This document shows, piece after piece, positions 15,460 through 23,382 of a stretch of DNA of 40,374 bases. The translations under genes were made by a program, and so were the position numbers. This stretch comes from Hyphomicrobiales bacterium (GTDB lineage: Bacteria; Pseudomonadota; Alphaproteobacteria; Rhizobiales; Rhizobiaceae): the NCBI GenBank assembly GCA_002400845.2, contig NVRK02000024.1, forward strand, positions 1 to 40,374. The letters run 5' to 3'. The notes under the pieces were generated by a model. That model was not told where the DNA came from. It was given only the letters and a program-made list of their open reading frames with translations, and made no database searches. Positions within the stretch are counted from its first letter, which is position 1, and the number at the start of each line of letters is the position of its first letter.

Positions 15460-16143
15460 CTACTCATCATCCTGTAATAAAGATGGCGCATATTTTTCAA
15501 GCAGTGCATTTGCTTCGCTAACTGCAACTTTTGGGCCCTTGTCATTATCAAAAACAGCTGAACCAAGCGCCACAAAATCAGCACGACTTTCAGCAATTTC
15601 AATAACGCTGTTCAAATCAGAACCAGACATTACAACACACGGTATAGAAATTAATTGTGACCACCATTCGGCAAGCGCAATGTTTTTATGATGCGGCTCT
15701 GGTTTAATATCGCCGTTTAGTTTTCCAAAGAAAACAAAATCAGGACCAATATCACCAGCCATCATAGCTTGATGACGGTCTTTAACACCGCCAAAACCTA
15801 TGATTTTTTTAGGTGAAAACTTCTCTAAGGCTTCTATCAAATTGTCAGGTCCAGAAGCTATAAATAAGCCATCGGCTTCATTTCTGCCCAAAACCTGAGT
15901 ATCACCAACTAAGATTGCCGCCGCACCAGCGGCTTGAATAATCGAGACAAGCTTAATGGCATGCACACGATAATGCGTTTCACTCATCTCGCCCATTGGC
16001 ACAATAACACTTGCAACATCACCGCCGCTAAGGGCCGCCTCAACATTTGCTACTACATCGCCATTGGTTGGTGCTATTAAGATCACCCGACAACGGTTTT
16101 CTAATTCTACACCATTATTTTCATTTATATTTTTATCGGTCAT
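15460..16143 (-). CDS. Divergent thiamine phosphate synthase-like (ThiE/TenI) protein
   Basis: The 227-residue protein has the TIM-barrel order of ThiE/TenI: RVILIAPTNGD at strand one, AAILVGDTQVLGRNEADGLFIAS in the middle, then KIIGFGGVKDRHQAMMAGDIGPDFVFFGKLNG, and MSGSDLNSVIEIAESRADFVALGSAVF at the end. Classical ThiE couples aminopyrimidine pyrophosphate to thiazole phosphate. Several landmarks have changed: the usual HLGQ-type motif is FIAS, the phosphate-binding IGGI is replaced by MSGSD, and FPTxTK is replaced by LNGDIKPE. It may not make thiamine phosphate. No other thi gene is close. It is divergent from the TauE permease and overlaps potential starts of the Sel1 gene. Confidence 0.75.
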   Translation of the reverse strand: MTDKNINENNGVELENRCRVILIAPTNGDVVANVEAALSGGDVASVIVPMGEMSETHYRVHAIKLVSIIQAAGAAAILVGDTQVLGRNEADGLFIASGPDNLIEALEKFSPKKIIGFGGVKDRHQAMMAGDIGPDFVFFGKLNGDIKPEPHHKNIALAEWWSQLISIPCVVMSGSDLNSVIEIAESRADFVALGSAVFDNDKGPKVAVSEANALLEKYAPSLLQDDE

Positions 16144-16284
16144 TGCGAATCCATCACAAACTATGCTTCAATTACATTTCAATTAGGCGCGTATACCTAA
16201 TCGCACAAGCAATAACATACATTTTTTTATTAAGTAACTTCAGCCCCCCAGAACGCATCAAGATTTTACAAAGTATAATATACT

Positions 16285-17070
16285 ATGACGAGCTTTATTG
16301 AATTCATAAACAATACCCCATGGTTTTTTGCAGTTGCAATTCCAGCTGTGTTTTTGATCGGCCTGTCTAAAGGAGGGCTTGGCGGTGGGCTGGCTGGTAT
16401 TGGCACACCAATGATTGCGCTGATTATTCCACCTGTAATGGCGGCGGCTATTATATTGCCCGTTTTGTTGGTTGGTGATGCCGTTGGCGTTTATAATTAT
16501 CGAAAACACGTAAAATGGTCTGTTTTTGCAATGATAATTCCAGCCGCCACCATTGGCATTATAGTTGGCGCTTTAACTGTCTCTTATGTTTCCGATGATT
16601 TTGTGAGAGTAGTTTTGGGTTTAATCTCTATAAATTTTTCAATCATTCAATTTTTAAAAGACTATTTTAAACACCCTGCCCAAAGCGAAAACTACATCCG
16701 TGGGTATTTTTGGGGCATTGTTACAGGCATAACAAGCTTCATATCACACTCTGGTGGTCCACCTTACCAAGCTTATGCTTTGGGACTAAAATTAGACAAA
16801 GTACTTTTTGCAGGCACCACAGCTGTAACTTTTGCTACAATCAATGCGATTAAATTAGCGCCCTATTTTGCACTAGGTCAGTTCAATACCGATAATTTGT
16901 GGATTTCAGCTAGTTTAGTACCGGTCGCTATTATAGGCGCATTATCCGGAATTTGGCTTGTAAAACGCATATCTCAAGCGTTATTTTACAACTTCACCTA
17001 CGCTGTAATGATAATAGTTGGATTTAAATTATTATGGGATGGGAGAGGTGTTTTCCTCTCCCTGTTTTAA
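16285..17070 (+). CDS. TauE/SafE-family sulfite/organic anion exporter
   Basis: The 261-residue integral membrane protein has about eight hydrophobic helices. The N-terminal repeat contains LIGLSKGGLGGGLAGIGTPMIAL, and the second half has FISHSGGPPYQAYALGL, both hallmarks of the TauE/SafE (DUF81) family. Members export sulfite, sulfoacetate or other small anions. The substrate here is unknown, as no sulfur genes lie nearby. The ATG at 16285 has no good Shine-Dalgarno sequence, and it is the first in the frame. It is divergent from the ThiE-like gene with a 141-base shared promoter region. Confidence 0.87.
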   Translation: MTSFIEFINNTPWFFAVAIPAVFLIGLSKGGLGGGLAGIGTPMIALIIPPVMAAAIILPVLLVGDAVGVYNYRKHVKWSVFAMIIPAATIGIIVGALTVSYVSDDFVRVVLGLISINFSIIQFLKDYFKHPAQSENYIRGYFWGIVTGITSFISHSGGPPYQAYALGLKLDKVLFAGTTAVTFATINAIKLAPYFALGQFNTDNLWISASLVPVAIIGALSGIWLVKRISQALFYNFTYAVMIIVGFKLLWDGRGVFLSLF

Positions 17071-17109
17071 TAAAATTAAATAGAGAACAAAAATACTACT
17101 ATTAAAATA

Positions 17110-17274
17110 CTAATGGACTAAATTTTTTAGTTTATCTTTTATCAAAAGCTTTTGCCGCTTAATTTCGGCTACTTCATTATCTTCTGCACTGGGATGCTTC
17201 ATTACTTTTTCTAATTGCATCTCTAACTCAACGTGCTTTTGTTTCAACTGCTCAATGTGGGAACTTAACGCCAT
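17110..17274 (-). CDS. DUF465 (YdcH-like) small coiled-coil protein
   Basis: This small gene encodes 54 residues: MALSSHIEQLKQKHVELEMQ, then a helix rich in Glu and Lys, ending KLLIKDKLKNLVH. The pattern of H-x-E-L near the start, D/E in the middle and a final IKRQKLLIKDKL helix matches DUF465/YdcH. The ATG at 17274 has AGGAGA with good spacing, supporting expression. The function of the family is unknown; it forms a helical hairpin. It is divergent from a second DUF465 gene at 17451. Confidence 0.8.
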   Translation of the reverse strand: MALSSHIEQLKQKHVELEMQLEKVMKHPSAEDNEVAEIKRQKLLIKDKLKNLVH

Positions 17275-17450
17275 GGCATTCTCCTTTTATTGGGTTATCA
17301 ACGCCTCTATTGTTGCTAAATTTTTGATTAATTTCAATACGCTAAATCTTACTTGATAAAATAAATATAAAATCTTGGCTCAAATTAGCATTTAACTAAG
17401 CGTATTTTTCTGTTAGGTGAGAACCACAACGAATAAAGTGGGAATTTTTT

Positions 17451-17654
17451 ATGTCTGAACAGGACCAAATTGCAAAAAGAGTACGTCTTGCAAGACTATC
17501 AATAGAACACCAAGATTTAGACATAGCAATTGATGCACTAACTTTGACTGGCGCAGATGCCCTATGCATTCAACGCTTTAAAAAGAAGAAACTTGGGCTT
17601 AAAGACGAAATTGAAAAGCTACACATAGACACAACACCAAACATAGTTGCCTAA
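17451..17654 (+). CDS. DUF465 (YdcH-like) small protein, second copy
   Basis: The 67-residue protein MSEQDQIAKRVRLARLSIEH... has a DUF465-like C-terminal half (CIQRFKKKKLGLKDEIEKLH) with the R-x-K-K-x-x-L-K-D-E-I signature. Its N-terminal half (residues 1-30) differs from the neighbour's. GTGGGAA about six bases before the ATG is a plausible ribosome site. It lies 55 bases before purE on the same strand and may be co-transcribed. In many alphaproteobacteria a DUF465 gene sits next to purE; this placement agrees, although I rely on memory for that. Confidence 0.78.
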   Translation: MSEQDQIAKRVRLARLSIEHQDLDIAIDALTLTGADALCIQRFKKKKLGLKDEIEKLHIDTTPNIVA

Positions 17655-17709
17655 TTTAATTTCTCTAAACTTCAAATAACGCTAAAATTAAAAATTTAAA
17701 GGAAACATC

Positions 17710-18207
17710 ATGCCAGGCCATACACCACCTGTAGCGATTATAATGGGAAGCCAATCTGATTGGGCAACCATGAAACACGCCGCTGATGTATTAGATGTCC
17801 TAGACATTGCCTATGAAGCACGCATCGTTTCTGCACACCGCACACCAGACCGTTTAGCCGAGTTTTCAAAATCAGCAAAAGCAGATGGCTTTCAGGTTAT
17901 CATAGCAGGCGCTGGGGGCGCGGCACATTTGCCAGGCATGACAGCCGCCTATACGCCCTTGCCAGTTTTTGGCGTACCGATACAATCAAAGGCTTTAAGC
18001 GGCAAAGACAGCCTTTTATCCATCGTACAAATGCCAGCAGGCATACCCGTTGGAACTTTAGCCATTGGTAAAGCTGGCGCAACAAATGCCGCATTATTAG
18101 CGGCAGCTGTTCTAGCATTATCAGATGATATGATTGCAAATAATTTAGACGATTGGCGCGCGGCACAAACAGCCTCTATTGCCGAATATCCAACCGATGA
18201 CATATAA
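17710..18207 (+). CDS. purE: N5-carboxyaminoimidazole ribonucleotide mutase
   Basis: The 165-residue protein has the PurE motifs: [10 protein letters not shown] binds the substrate phosphate, SAHRTPDRL carries the catalytic His, and [25 protein letters not shown] is the core. It converts N5-CAIR from PurK into CAIR in purine synthesis. It is a class I PurE of normal length. AAAGGAAA before the ATG is a clear ribosome site. purK follows after 32 bases, forming the usual purEK operon. Confidence 0.96.
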   Translation: MPGHTPPVAIIMGSQSDWATMKHAADVLDVLDIAYEARIVSAHRTPDRLAEFSKSAKADGFQVIIAGAGGAAHLPGMTAAYTPLPVFGVPIQSKALSGKDSLLSIVQMPAGIPVGTLAIGKAGATNAALLAAAVLALSDDMIANNLDDWRAAQTASIAEYPTDDI

Positions 18208-18239
18208 GGTGAAGCTAAAGCTTTACAGACGAATTGAAG

Positions 18240-19346
18240 ATGAAAAATAAAATTATCAAGCCAAAAACTCTGAAACCGGGCGATACAATTGGTATATTAG
18301 GGGGGGGGCAATTGGGCCGAATGCTTGGCATGGCGGCAGCCAAACTTGGCCTTAGAACAATTGTTTTAGAGCCCAATGTAGATTGCCCAGCAGCACAAGC
18401 TTGCAATAGACATATTATTGCCGAATATGACGAACCAACAGCGCTTGGCGAACTCGTAAACGCATGCGCGGCTGTCACCTATGAGTTTGAAAACATACCA
18501 GCATCCGCTGTTCAATACTTGGAAGAGCATGTCGCGCTTTTACCAAATTCTGTGGCGCTTGAAAAAAGCCAGGATCGACTGACCGAGAAGAATTTTCTAA
18601 ACGATATCGGCATTGATACAGCACCTTACTACGAAGTGAACTCGCTAGAAGAATTGCAAAGCGTGGTTATGTCGCCAGACTTTCAACAAAACCTAGCTGG
18701 CATTTTAAAAACCCGCCGCCTTGGTTATGATGGCAAGGGCCAAGCACGCGTGCATGGCACAGACAGCCCAAAACAATTGCTAGAAGCTTGGGAAAGCACA
18801 GGAAAAGTAACGTGTGTACTCGAAGGCTTTGTAAACTTTATTCGTGAAATATCTGTCATTGCTGCACGTGATATCAACGGCAATGTCGAATGCTACGATC
18901 CTGCGGAAAACATTCACCGCGACGGAATTTTACACACCTCTACAGTGCCAGCAAAAGTCAGCAATGCAGTTGTTGAAAATGCAAAATCAATTGCCGCAAA
19001 AATCTTATCTGAATTAGATTATGTTGGTGTGATGGGTGTTGAATTTTTTGTCACTGGGGAAGGCTCACTTATCGTCAATGAATTTGCGCCTCGTGTGCAC
19101 AATTCTGGGCATTGGACAGAAGCCGCTTGCACAGTAAACCAGTTCGAACAGCATATTCGCGCCATAAGCGGCATGAAATTAGGCGATCCAAGCCGACACT
19201 CTGATTGCGTAATGGTAAACCTAATTGGTAGCGATGTGGATAAATTGGATTCTCTTTTAGCCGAGCCCAATGTTCAAATTCACCTATATGGTAAAAGCAT
19301 TGCGAAAAAAGGCCGTAAAATGGGCCATTTTACACGAATTTCATAG
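18240..19346 (+). CDS. purK: N5-carboxyaminoimidazole ribonucleotide synthetase
   Basis: The 368-residue ATP-grasp enzyme carboxylates AIR with bicarbonate and ATP to N5-CAIR for PurE. IGILGGGQLGRMLGMAAAKLG is the N-terminal preATP-grasp motif. ILKTRRLGYDGKGQ and EGFVNFIREISVIAARD are the ATP-binding regions, and EFAPRVHNSGHWTEAAC is the active-site signature. The start is taken as ATG at 18240 (MKNKIIKPK); TTG at 18234 is in frame but not needed. The three Gly codons of GGGQ are GGG GGG GGG, forming a nine-G tract (18300-18308) that could slip. The C-terminus HLYGKSIAKKGRKMGHFTRIS is complete. Confidence 0.95.
   Translation: MKNKIIKPKTLKPGDTIGILGGGQLGRMLGMAAAKLGLRTIVLEPNVDCPAAQACNRHIIAEYDEPTALGELVNACAAVTYEFENIPASAVQYLEEHVALLPNSVALEKSQDRLTEKNFLNDIGIDTAPYYEVNSLEELQSVVMSPDFQQNLAGILKTRRLGYDGKGQARVHGTDSPKQLLEAWESTGKVTCVLEGFVNFIREISVIAARDINGNVECYDPAENIHRDGILHTSTVPAKVSNAVVENAKSIAAKILSELDYVGVMGVEFFVTGEGSLIVNEFAPRVHNSGHWTEAACTVNQFEQHIRAISGMKLGDPSRHSDCVMVNLIGSDVDKLDSLLAEPNVQIHLYGKSIAKKGRKMGHFTRIS
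18300..18308. repeat. Nine-G homopolymer within purK
   Basis: The bases at 18300-18308 are nine consecutive G in an AT-rich gene. They encode Gly-Gly-Gly of the GGGQLGRM motif. Runs of this length are prone to slipped-strand mutation, and loss or gain of one G would truncate PurK near residue 25. Confidence 0.9.
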
Positions 19347-19392
19347 ATATTCATATTGCAGGCCAAAAACTGAGTAATAACTGAGCCATAGA

Positions 19393-19646
19393 TTGATAAT
19401 AGACAGGATTACCTGCCCTATAGAGTCGTTTTAGTCTGGACTTATTGTCCCAATTTTGTTAGGTAATCATCAGTTAGCGATTATTGCCTTCGCAAGAAGG
19501 GTTGCGAGCACGACTTGATATTCCAATTCACGCTCAATATTTGGCAAATCCTTTGCGGGAGATGCATTAGCTTTGGCAGTCGCATTTATTTATCGGAAAC
19601 TCTGGCGCAGCCGTTTTTCTGCCACTCGAACAATAATGGAGTGAAC
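19393..19646 (+). promoter_or_regulatory. Structured purK-rpsU intergenic region: candidate rpsU leader or ncRNA
   Basis: A promoter-like pair, TTGATA (19393-19398) and CTATAG (19418-19423), precedes 200 bases with strong pairing potential. GATTACCT (19407-19414) pairs with AGGTAATC (19461-19468). GGAC/GTCC forms a small hairpin between them. CCTTC-GCAA-GAAGG (19487-19500) is a perfect stem with a GNRA tetraloop. Such a long structured leader before a small ribosomal-protein gene suggests a regulatory leader or a separate small RNA. I considered 6S RNA but could not verify the central bubble. Confidence 0.4.
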
Positions 19647-19862
19647 GTGCAAGTACTCGTTCGTGACAACAATGTTGATCAGGCGCTTCGTGCGCTAAAA
19701 AAGAAGCTACAACGCGAAGGCGTTTTCCGTGAAATGAAGCTTCGTAATTATTACGAAAAGCCTTCTGAAAAACGTGCGCGCGAAAAAGCTGAAGCTATTC
19801 GTCGTACACGCAAGTTAGCGCGCAAGAAATTGCAACGCGAAGGCATGATCTCAACTAGATAA
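19647..19862 (+). CDS. rpsU: 30S ribosomal protein bS21
   Basis: The 71-residue protein read from GTG at 19647 is [25 protein letters not shown], with [24 protein letters not shown] in the middle, the S21 signature. TGGAG lies five bases before this GTG, matching the start used in related species; an upstream GTG at 19641 and a longer open frame to 19515 are not needed. bS21 sits near the anti-Shine-Dalgarno end of 16S rRNA and helps initiation. A long structured leader precedes it and a strong terminator follows. Confidence 0.94.
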   Translation: MQVLVRDNNVDQALRALKKKLQREGVFREMKLRNYYEKPSEKRAREKAEAIRRTRKLARKKLQREGMISTR

Positions 19863-19948
19863 ACTTTTTAAGTTTCTAGTGTATTTTATTTTCCTATGGG
19901 TTCGTCGTATTTACGACAATTTTATAGTGAAACTATAATCAGATAGCG

Positions 19949-19978
19949 GGCGGATGACGTGAGTCATTCCGCCTTTTT
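19949..19978 (+). terminator. Rho-independent terminator of rpsU
   Basis: GGCGGATGAC (19949-19958) pairs with GTCATTCCGCC (19963-19973) with a single bulge and a GTGA loop, followed by TTTTT. A second small hairpin, TATAGT-GAA-ACTATA (19923-19937), lies just before it. Confidence 0.9.
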
Positions 19979-20039
19979 CTGTATGTATTGATTGAAATTT
20001 ATGCTAAAATAAATTTCAAACGCGGCAAGTGAGAATTAT

Positions 20040-20861
20040 ATGAGCATCCAAATTCGCAAAATATCCGTAGCGATCATTTTGGCTACTAGCATTTTGGCTG
20101 GGTGTAACAGTACAAATTCTTTAGAAAACACGATCAACTTTAAGTCCGACCAAGGCACACAAAACAACATCAAATCACTAACGCAAGTGGTCACGCGCAA
20201 TCCAGGATCCGCCGAGGCCTTTAATGTTAGAGGTGCGGCCTATGGTAGAGCAGGCCTAACGAATGAAGCATTGAGAGATTTTTCCACCGCTATTAGATTA
20301 GATCCCCAATACTTTCAGGCCTATGCGAATAGAGCTTTAATCAATCGGCAAACGAATAAACCAGCGGCTGCAGTAAAAGACTACAGCGCCGCATTACGTA
20401 TTAATCCAAGATACGACGCCGCCTATATTGGACGAGGCAATGTGTACCGTGTGGCAGGTAGAAACAAAGAAGCCCTGTTAGATTTTGAACGCGCTATTCA
20501 GCTGGGTTCTTCAAACCCACGCGCCTATCATGCCAGAGGATTAGTGTTACAAAGTAGTGGTCGTCACGATCAAGCAATTGAAGATTTTACAACAGCGATC
20601 TCGATTGATTCTACTCCTGCCCAGCCCTATAGCGGCAGAGCAGTTTCTTACCTCGCTCTAAACGACACATATAATGCTCTACTAGATGCAAACCGCGCTA
20701 TCGACATTGATAGCAAAATCGCCGAGGCATGGCTGACAAAGGCTTTAGTCTTAGAGCGACAAGGCAATAAAATTGAAGCCAGACACGCATTTGGCGTTGC
20801 CGCTCAAATCAATCCAAAGATGAGAGAAGCTGCCAAAGGTCTAGGGCGCGTTCGTCTATAA
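20040..20861 (+). CDS. TPR-repeat lipoprotein
   Basis: The 273-residue protein has a lipoprotein signal, ISVAIILATSILAGC, with the lipobox LAGC and Cys22 as the lipidation site. About six tetratricopeptide repeats follow, for example AEAFNVRGAAYGRAGLTNEALRDFSTAIRLDP and AAYIGRGNVYRVAGRNKEALLDFERAIQL, filling residues 55-265. Similar TPR lipoproteins (NlpI-like) are outer-membrane scaffolds that regulate cell-wall hydrolases; this is analogy only. It has its own terminator and no operon partner. Confidence 0.85.
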   Translation: MSIQIRKISVAIILATSILAGCNSTNSLENTINFKSDQGTQNNIKSLTQVVTRNPGSAEAFNVRGAAYGRAGLTNEALRDFSTAIRLDPQYFQAYANRALINRQTNKPAAAVKDYSAALRINPRYDAAYIGRGNVYRVAGRNKEALLDFERAIQLGSSNPRAYHARGLVLQSSGRHDQAIEDFTTAISIDSTPAQPYSGRAVSYLALNDTYNALLDANRAIDIDSKIAEAWLTKALVLERQGNKIEARHAFGVAAQINPKMREAAKGLGRVRL

Positions 20862-20898
20862 GTTGATTGTATTTATAAGTTGATTTAATCAAATAAAG

Positions 20899-20932
20899 AG
20901 CTGACCCATTCATTTGAGCCAGCTATTTTTTT
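20899..20932 (+). terminator. Rho-independent terminator of the TPR lipoprotein gene
   Basis: AGCTG (20899-20903) pairs with CAGCT (20920-20924), with partial inner pairing, and seven T follow at 20926-20932. Confidence 0.75.
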
Positions 20933-20956
20933 GTCGTTTGTCTAATCTAGAGTTGC

Positions 20957-21352
20957 CTAAATATTACTTAATACGCCTTGGCAAACAATCATAATCACAA
21001 GCGCTACAATCCAATACCCTGCATCAACAGCACGAGCATAGCTAGATTTTTGTGCAAATGCACCGCCAGAATAAGCCAACACCGTAAAGGCAACAGTTGC
21101 CAATATTACTGTAAATAGCGCCTGACTTACCGCAGTAACGCCAACAAACCAACTCATTAAAAATAGGCCAACCGCCTGCATTAGCAAAGCAACTTTCGGC
21201 ATTTCATGTGCACCGCCCAGATCAATGCCAACACCTTGTGCCCATTTTGTACCAAATAACTTTGGCGAATACCAAAGCCAGCCAAGCAAAAATGCAATAA
21301 CAGCGCCCGTAACAACGGCAATCCAATTCACGCCCATTGTAAGTTCTGACAT
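20957..21352 (-). CDS. DUF1761 family membrane protein
   Basis: The 131-residue protein has four predicted transmembrane helices and the DUF1761 N-terminus: VNWIAVVTGAVIAFLLGWLWYSPKLFGTKWAQG, whose WYSP-LFG-W pattern is diagnostic. Function of the family is unknown. The ATG at 21352 has AAGGAGAA at good spacing. It is a single gene facing away from the transhydrogenase operon's end, which lies upstream with its own terminator. Confidence 0.85.
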   Translation of the reverse strand: MSELTMGVNWIAVVTGAVIAFLLGWLWYSPKLFGTKWAQGVGIDLGGAHEMPKVALLMQAVGLFLMSWFVGVTAVSQALFTVILATVAFTVLAYSGGAFAQKSSYARAVDAGYWIVALVIMIVCQGVLSNI

Positions 21353-21457
21353 ATCATTCTCCTTAAAATTTAAGCCCGACTTCTATTTATCGATAAATTA
21401 TGCGCCTTAATTCGCATACATGCAAATTCACACAATTTGAAAATCCTCACACGCAAC

Positions 21458-21487
21458 AAAAAAGGCGGCCTATAAAAGACCGCCTTT
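21458..21487 (-). terminator. Rho-independent terminator of the pnt operon
   Basis: AAAGGCGG (21461-21468) pairs with CCGCCTTT (21480-21487). On the minus strand the stem is followed by a run of six T, so it ends the pntAA-pntAB-pntB transcript. Confidence 0.88.
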
Positions 21488-21516
21488 AAATTTAATAAAA
21501 CAAAATTAGAAATTAC

Positions 21517-22917
21517 TTAGTCGAGCGCTTTCACAATATTCTCAACCATTTTCTTAGCGTCCGAGAACAACATCATTGTATTGTCGCGGAAGAACAATTC
21601 GTTTTGAACGCCAGCATAACCAGCAGACATGCCGCGCTTAATGAATAGAACTGTTCCTGCATTTTCAACATCCAAAATCGGCATGCCATAAATAGCAGAA
21701 GTTTTGTCTGTTTTAGCCGCAGGGTTGGTCACATCGTTTGCACCAATCACAAATGCCACATCGGCTTGAGAAAATTCTGAGTTAATGTCTTCCAACTCAA
21801 ATACTTCATCATAAGGAACATTAGCTTCAGCAAGAAGTACATTCATGTGACCAGGCATACGACCAGCAACTGGGTGAATAGCAAATTTAACTTCCACGCC
21901 TCCTGCTTTTAGTTTGTCTGTCATTTCACGAAGTGCGTGCTGAGCTTGAGCAACCGCCATACCATAACCAGGTACAATAATTACTTTACCAGCATTCTTC
22001 ATTAAGAAGGCCGCATCTTCAGCAGAACCTTGTTTAACTGGGCGTTTCTCTTCGTCCCCGTCATCACCTGAACCAGCACCAGCATCAGCGCCAAAGCCAC
22101 CAAGAATAACTGAGATGAATGAACGGTTCATCGCCTTACACATAATGTAAGAAAGAATTGCACCCGATGAACCAACTAAGGCACCAGTTATAATCAATGC
22201 CAAATTGCCCAGCGTAAAGCCAATGCCTGCCGCAGCCCAACCAGAGTATGAGTTAAGCATAGAAACAACCACTGGCATATCTGCGCCACCGATTGGAATA
22301 ATGATAAGCACACCCAATGCAAATGCAAGAAAAGCAATTACCCAAAACAGGAAATAACTCTCGCTCTGCACAAAGAAGATAGACAAGATGAGAATAAGTG
22401 TCACCAAACCAGCATTAATAACATGGCGCATTGGAAGCATAATTGGCTTACCAGACATGCGTCCGTCCAATTTAGCAAAAGCGATGATAGAGCCCGTAAA
22501 TGTAATGGCACCAATTGCAACACCAATCACCATTTCGATAAGACTTACGGCGTTAATAGAGCCAACAGAGCCAATACCGATTGATTCAGGAGCATAAAGC
22601 GCCGCAGCAGCAACAAGCACAGCCGCCAAACCAACCAATGAGTGGAACCCAGCAACAAGTTGCGGCATAGCAGTCATCGGTATTTTTCTAGCAATGTAAG
22701 CACCAACGCCCCCACCACCAATTAGGCCAACGGCAATAAGTATCCATGAAGAAAAACTTGGGTTAGCTAAGAATAAGGTTGTGCAAATAGCAATGGCCAT
22801 ACCGACCATACCAAATTGATTACCACGCCGCGATGTTTCAGGATTTGAAAGACCATGCAACGCCATGATGAATAACACGCCAGAAGCGAGATATAAAAGT
22901 GCGGTTAAATTTTCCAT
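21517..22917 (-). CDS. pntB: NAD(P) transhydrogenase subunit beta
   Basis: The 466-residue protein has about nine membrane helices (residues 1-270) and a soluble NADP(H)-binding domain III at the C-terminus. VIIVPGYGMAVAQAQHALREM is the nucleotide-binding start, and FAIHPVAGRMPGHMNVLLAEA and VIGANDVTNPAA are signatures. The enzyme couples proton flow to hydride transfer from NADH to NADP+, supplying NADPH. It is the third gene of pntAA-pntAB-pntB, nine bases after pntAB, with AGGAC before the ATG. A terminator follows. Confidence 0.96.
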   Translation of the reverse strand: MENLTALLYLASGVLFIMALHGLSNPETSRRGNQFGMVGMAIAICTTLFLANPSFSSWILIAVGLIGGGGVGAYIARKIPMTAMPQLVAGFHSLVGLAAVLVAAAALYAPESIGIGSVGSINAVSLIEMVIGVAIGAITFTGSIIAFAKLDGRMSGKPIMLPMRHVINAGLVTLILILSIFFVQSESYFLFWVIAFLAFALGVLIIIPIGGADMPVVVSMLNSYSGWAAAGIGFTLGNLALIITGALVGSSGAILSYIMCKAMNRSFISVILGGFGADAGAGSGDDGDEEKRPVKQGSAEDAAFLMKNAGKVIIVPGYGMAVAQAQHALREMTDKLKAGGVEVKFAIHPVAGRMPGHMNVLLAEANVPYDEVFELEDINSEFSQADVAFVIGANDVTNPAAKTDKTSAIYGMPILDVENAGTVLFIKRGMSAGYAGVQNELFFRDNTMMLFSDAKKMVENIVKALD

Positions 22918-22926
22918 AATAAAGTC

Positions 22927-23382
22927 CTACCGCTCTCTCTTTTTATACATTGCAAGCATGCGCTGTGTGACGAGGAACCCGCCAAAAATGTTCACTGATG
23001 CTAGTACCAATGCAACAAAACCAAATGTTGTTGCCGCACCTGATGCAGATGAAATACCAACTGCTAAAAGCGCACCCACAACAATTACGGATGAGATTGC
23101 ATTTGTCACTGCCATCAATGGTGTATGAAGTGCTGGCGTTACCGACCAAACAACATAATACCCAATGAAAATTGACAGAACAAAAATAGCAAATTGGAAG
23201 ACAAACGGACTAACACCGCTTTGCGCTGCTGTAGACATTGCGTCAACAGCAGATACGTTATCACCAGCTGCTAAATTGCTTGCTGCCTCTTTAGCAATAT
23301 CGCTTGCTTGTACAGCAAGCTCTTTTGCTTGGTCAGCAATTTTTTTCGCTGATTCTAAGAGCTTTTCAGAAGTTTCACTCAT
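22927..23382 (-). CDS. pntAB: NAD(P) transhydrogenase subunit alpha part 2 (membrane)
   Basis: The 151-residue protein has an Ala/Lys-rich amphipathic N-terminus (residues 1-45), then membrane helices beginning FVFQFAIFVLSIFIGYYVVWSVTPALHTPLMAVTNAIS, the standard PntAB core. ALHTPLM is diagnostic. Two more helices follow, ending VTQRMLAMYKKRER. Its ATG overlaps the end of pntAA by four bases (ATGA), implying translational coupling. It forms the membrane channel with PntB. Confidence 0.95.
   Translation of the reverse strand: MSETSEKLLESAKKIADQAKELAVQASDIAKEAASNLAAGDNVSAVDAMSTAAQSGVSPFVFQFAIFVLSIFIGYYVVWSVTPALHTPLMAVTNAISSVIVVGALLAVGISSASGAATTFGFVALVLASVNIFGGFLVTQRMLAMYKKRER

Noticed and set aside
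19393-19646. Definite 6S RNA annotation
   Set aside because: I could not recognise the central bubble and closing stems by eye, and cannot run a covariance search; kept only as a candidate structured region.
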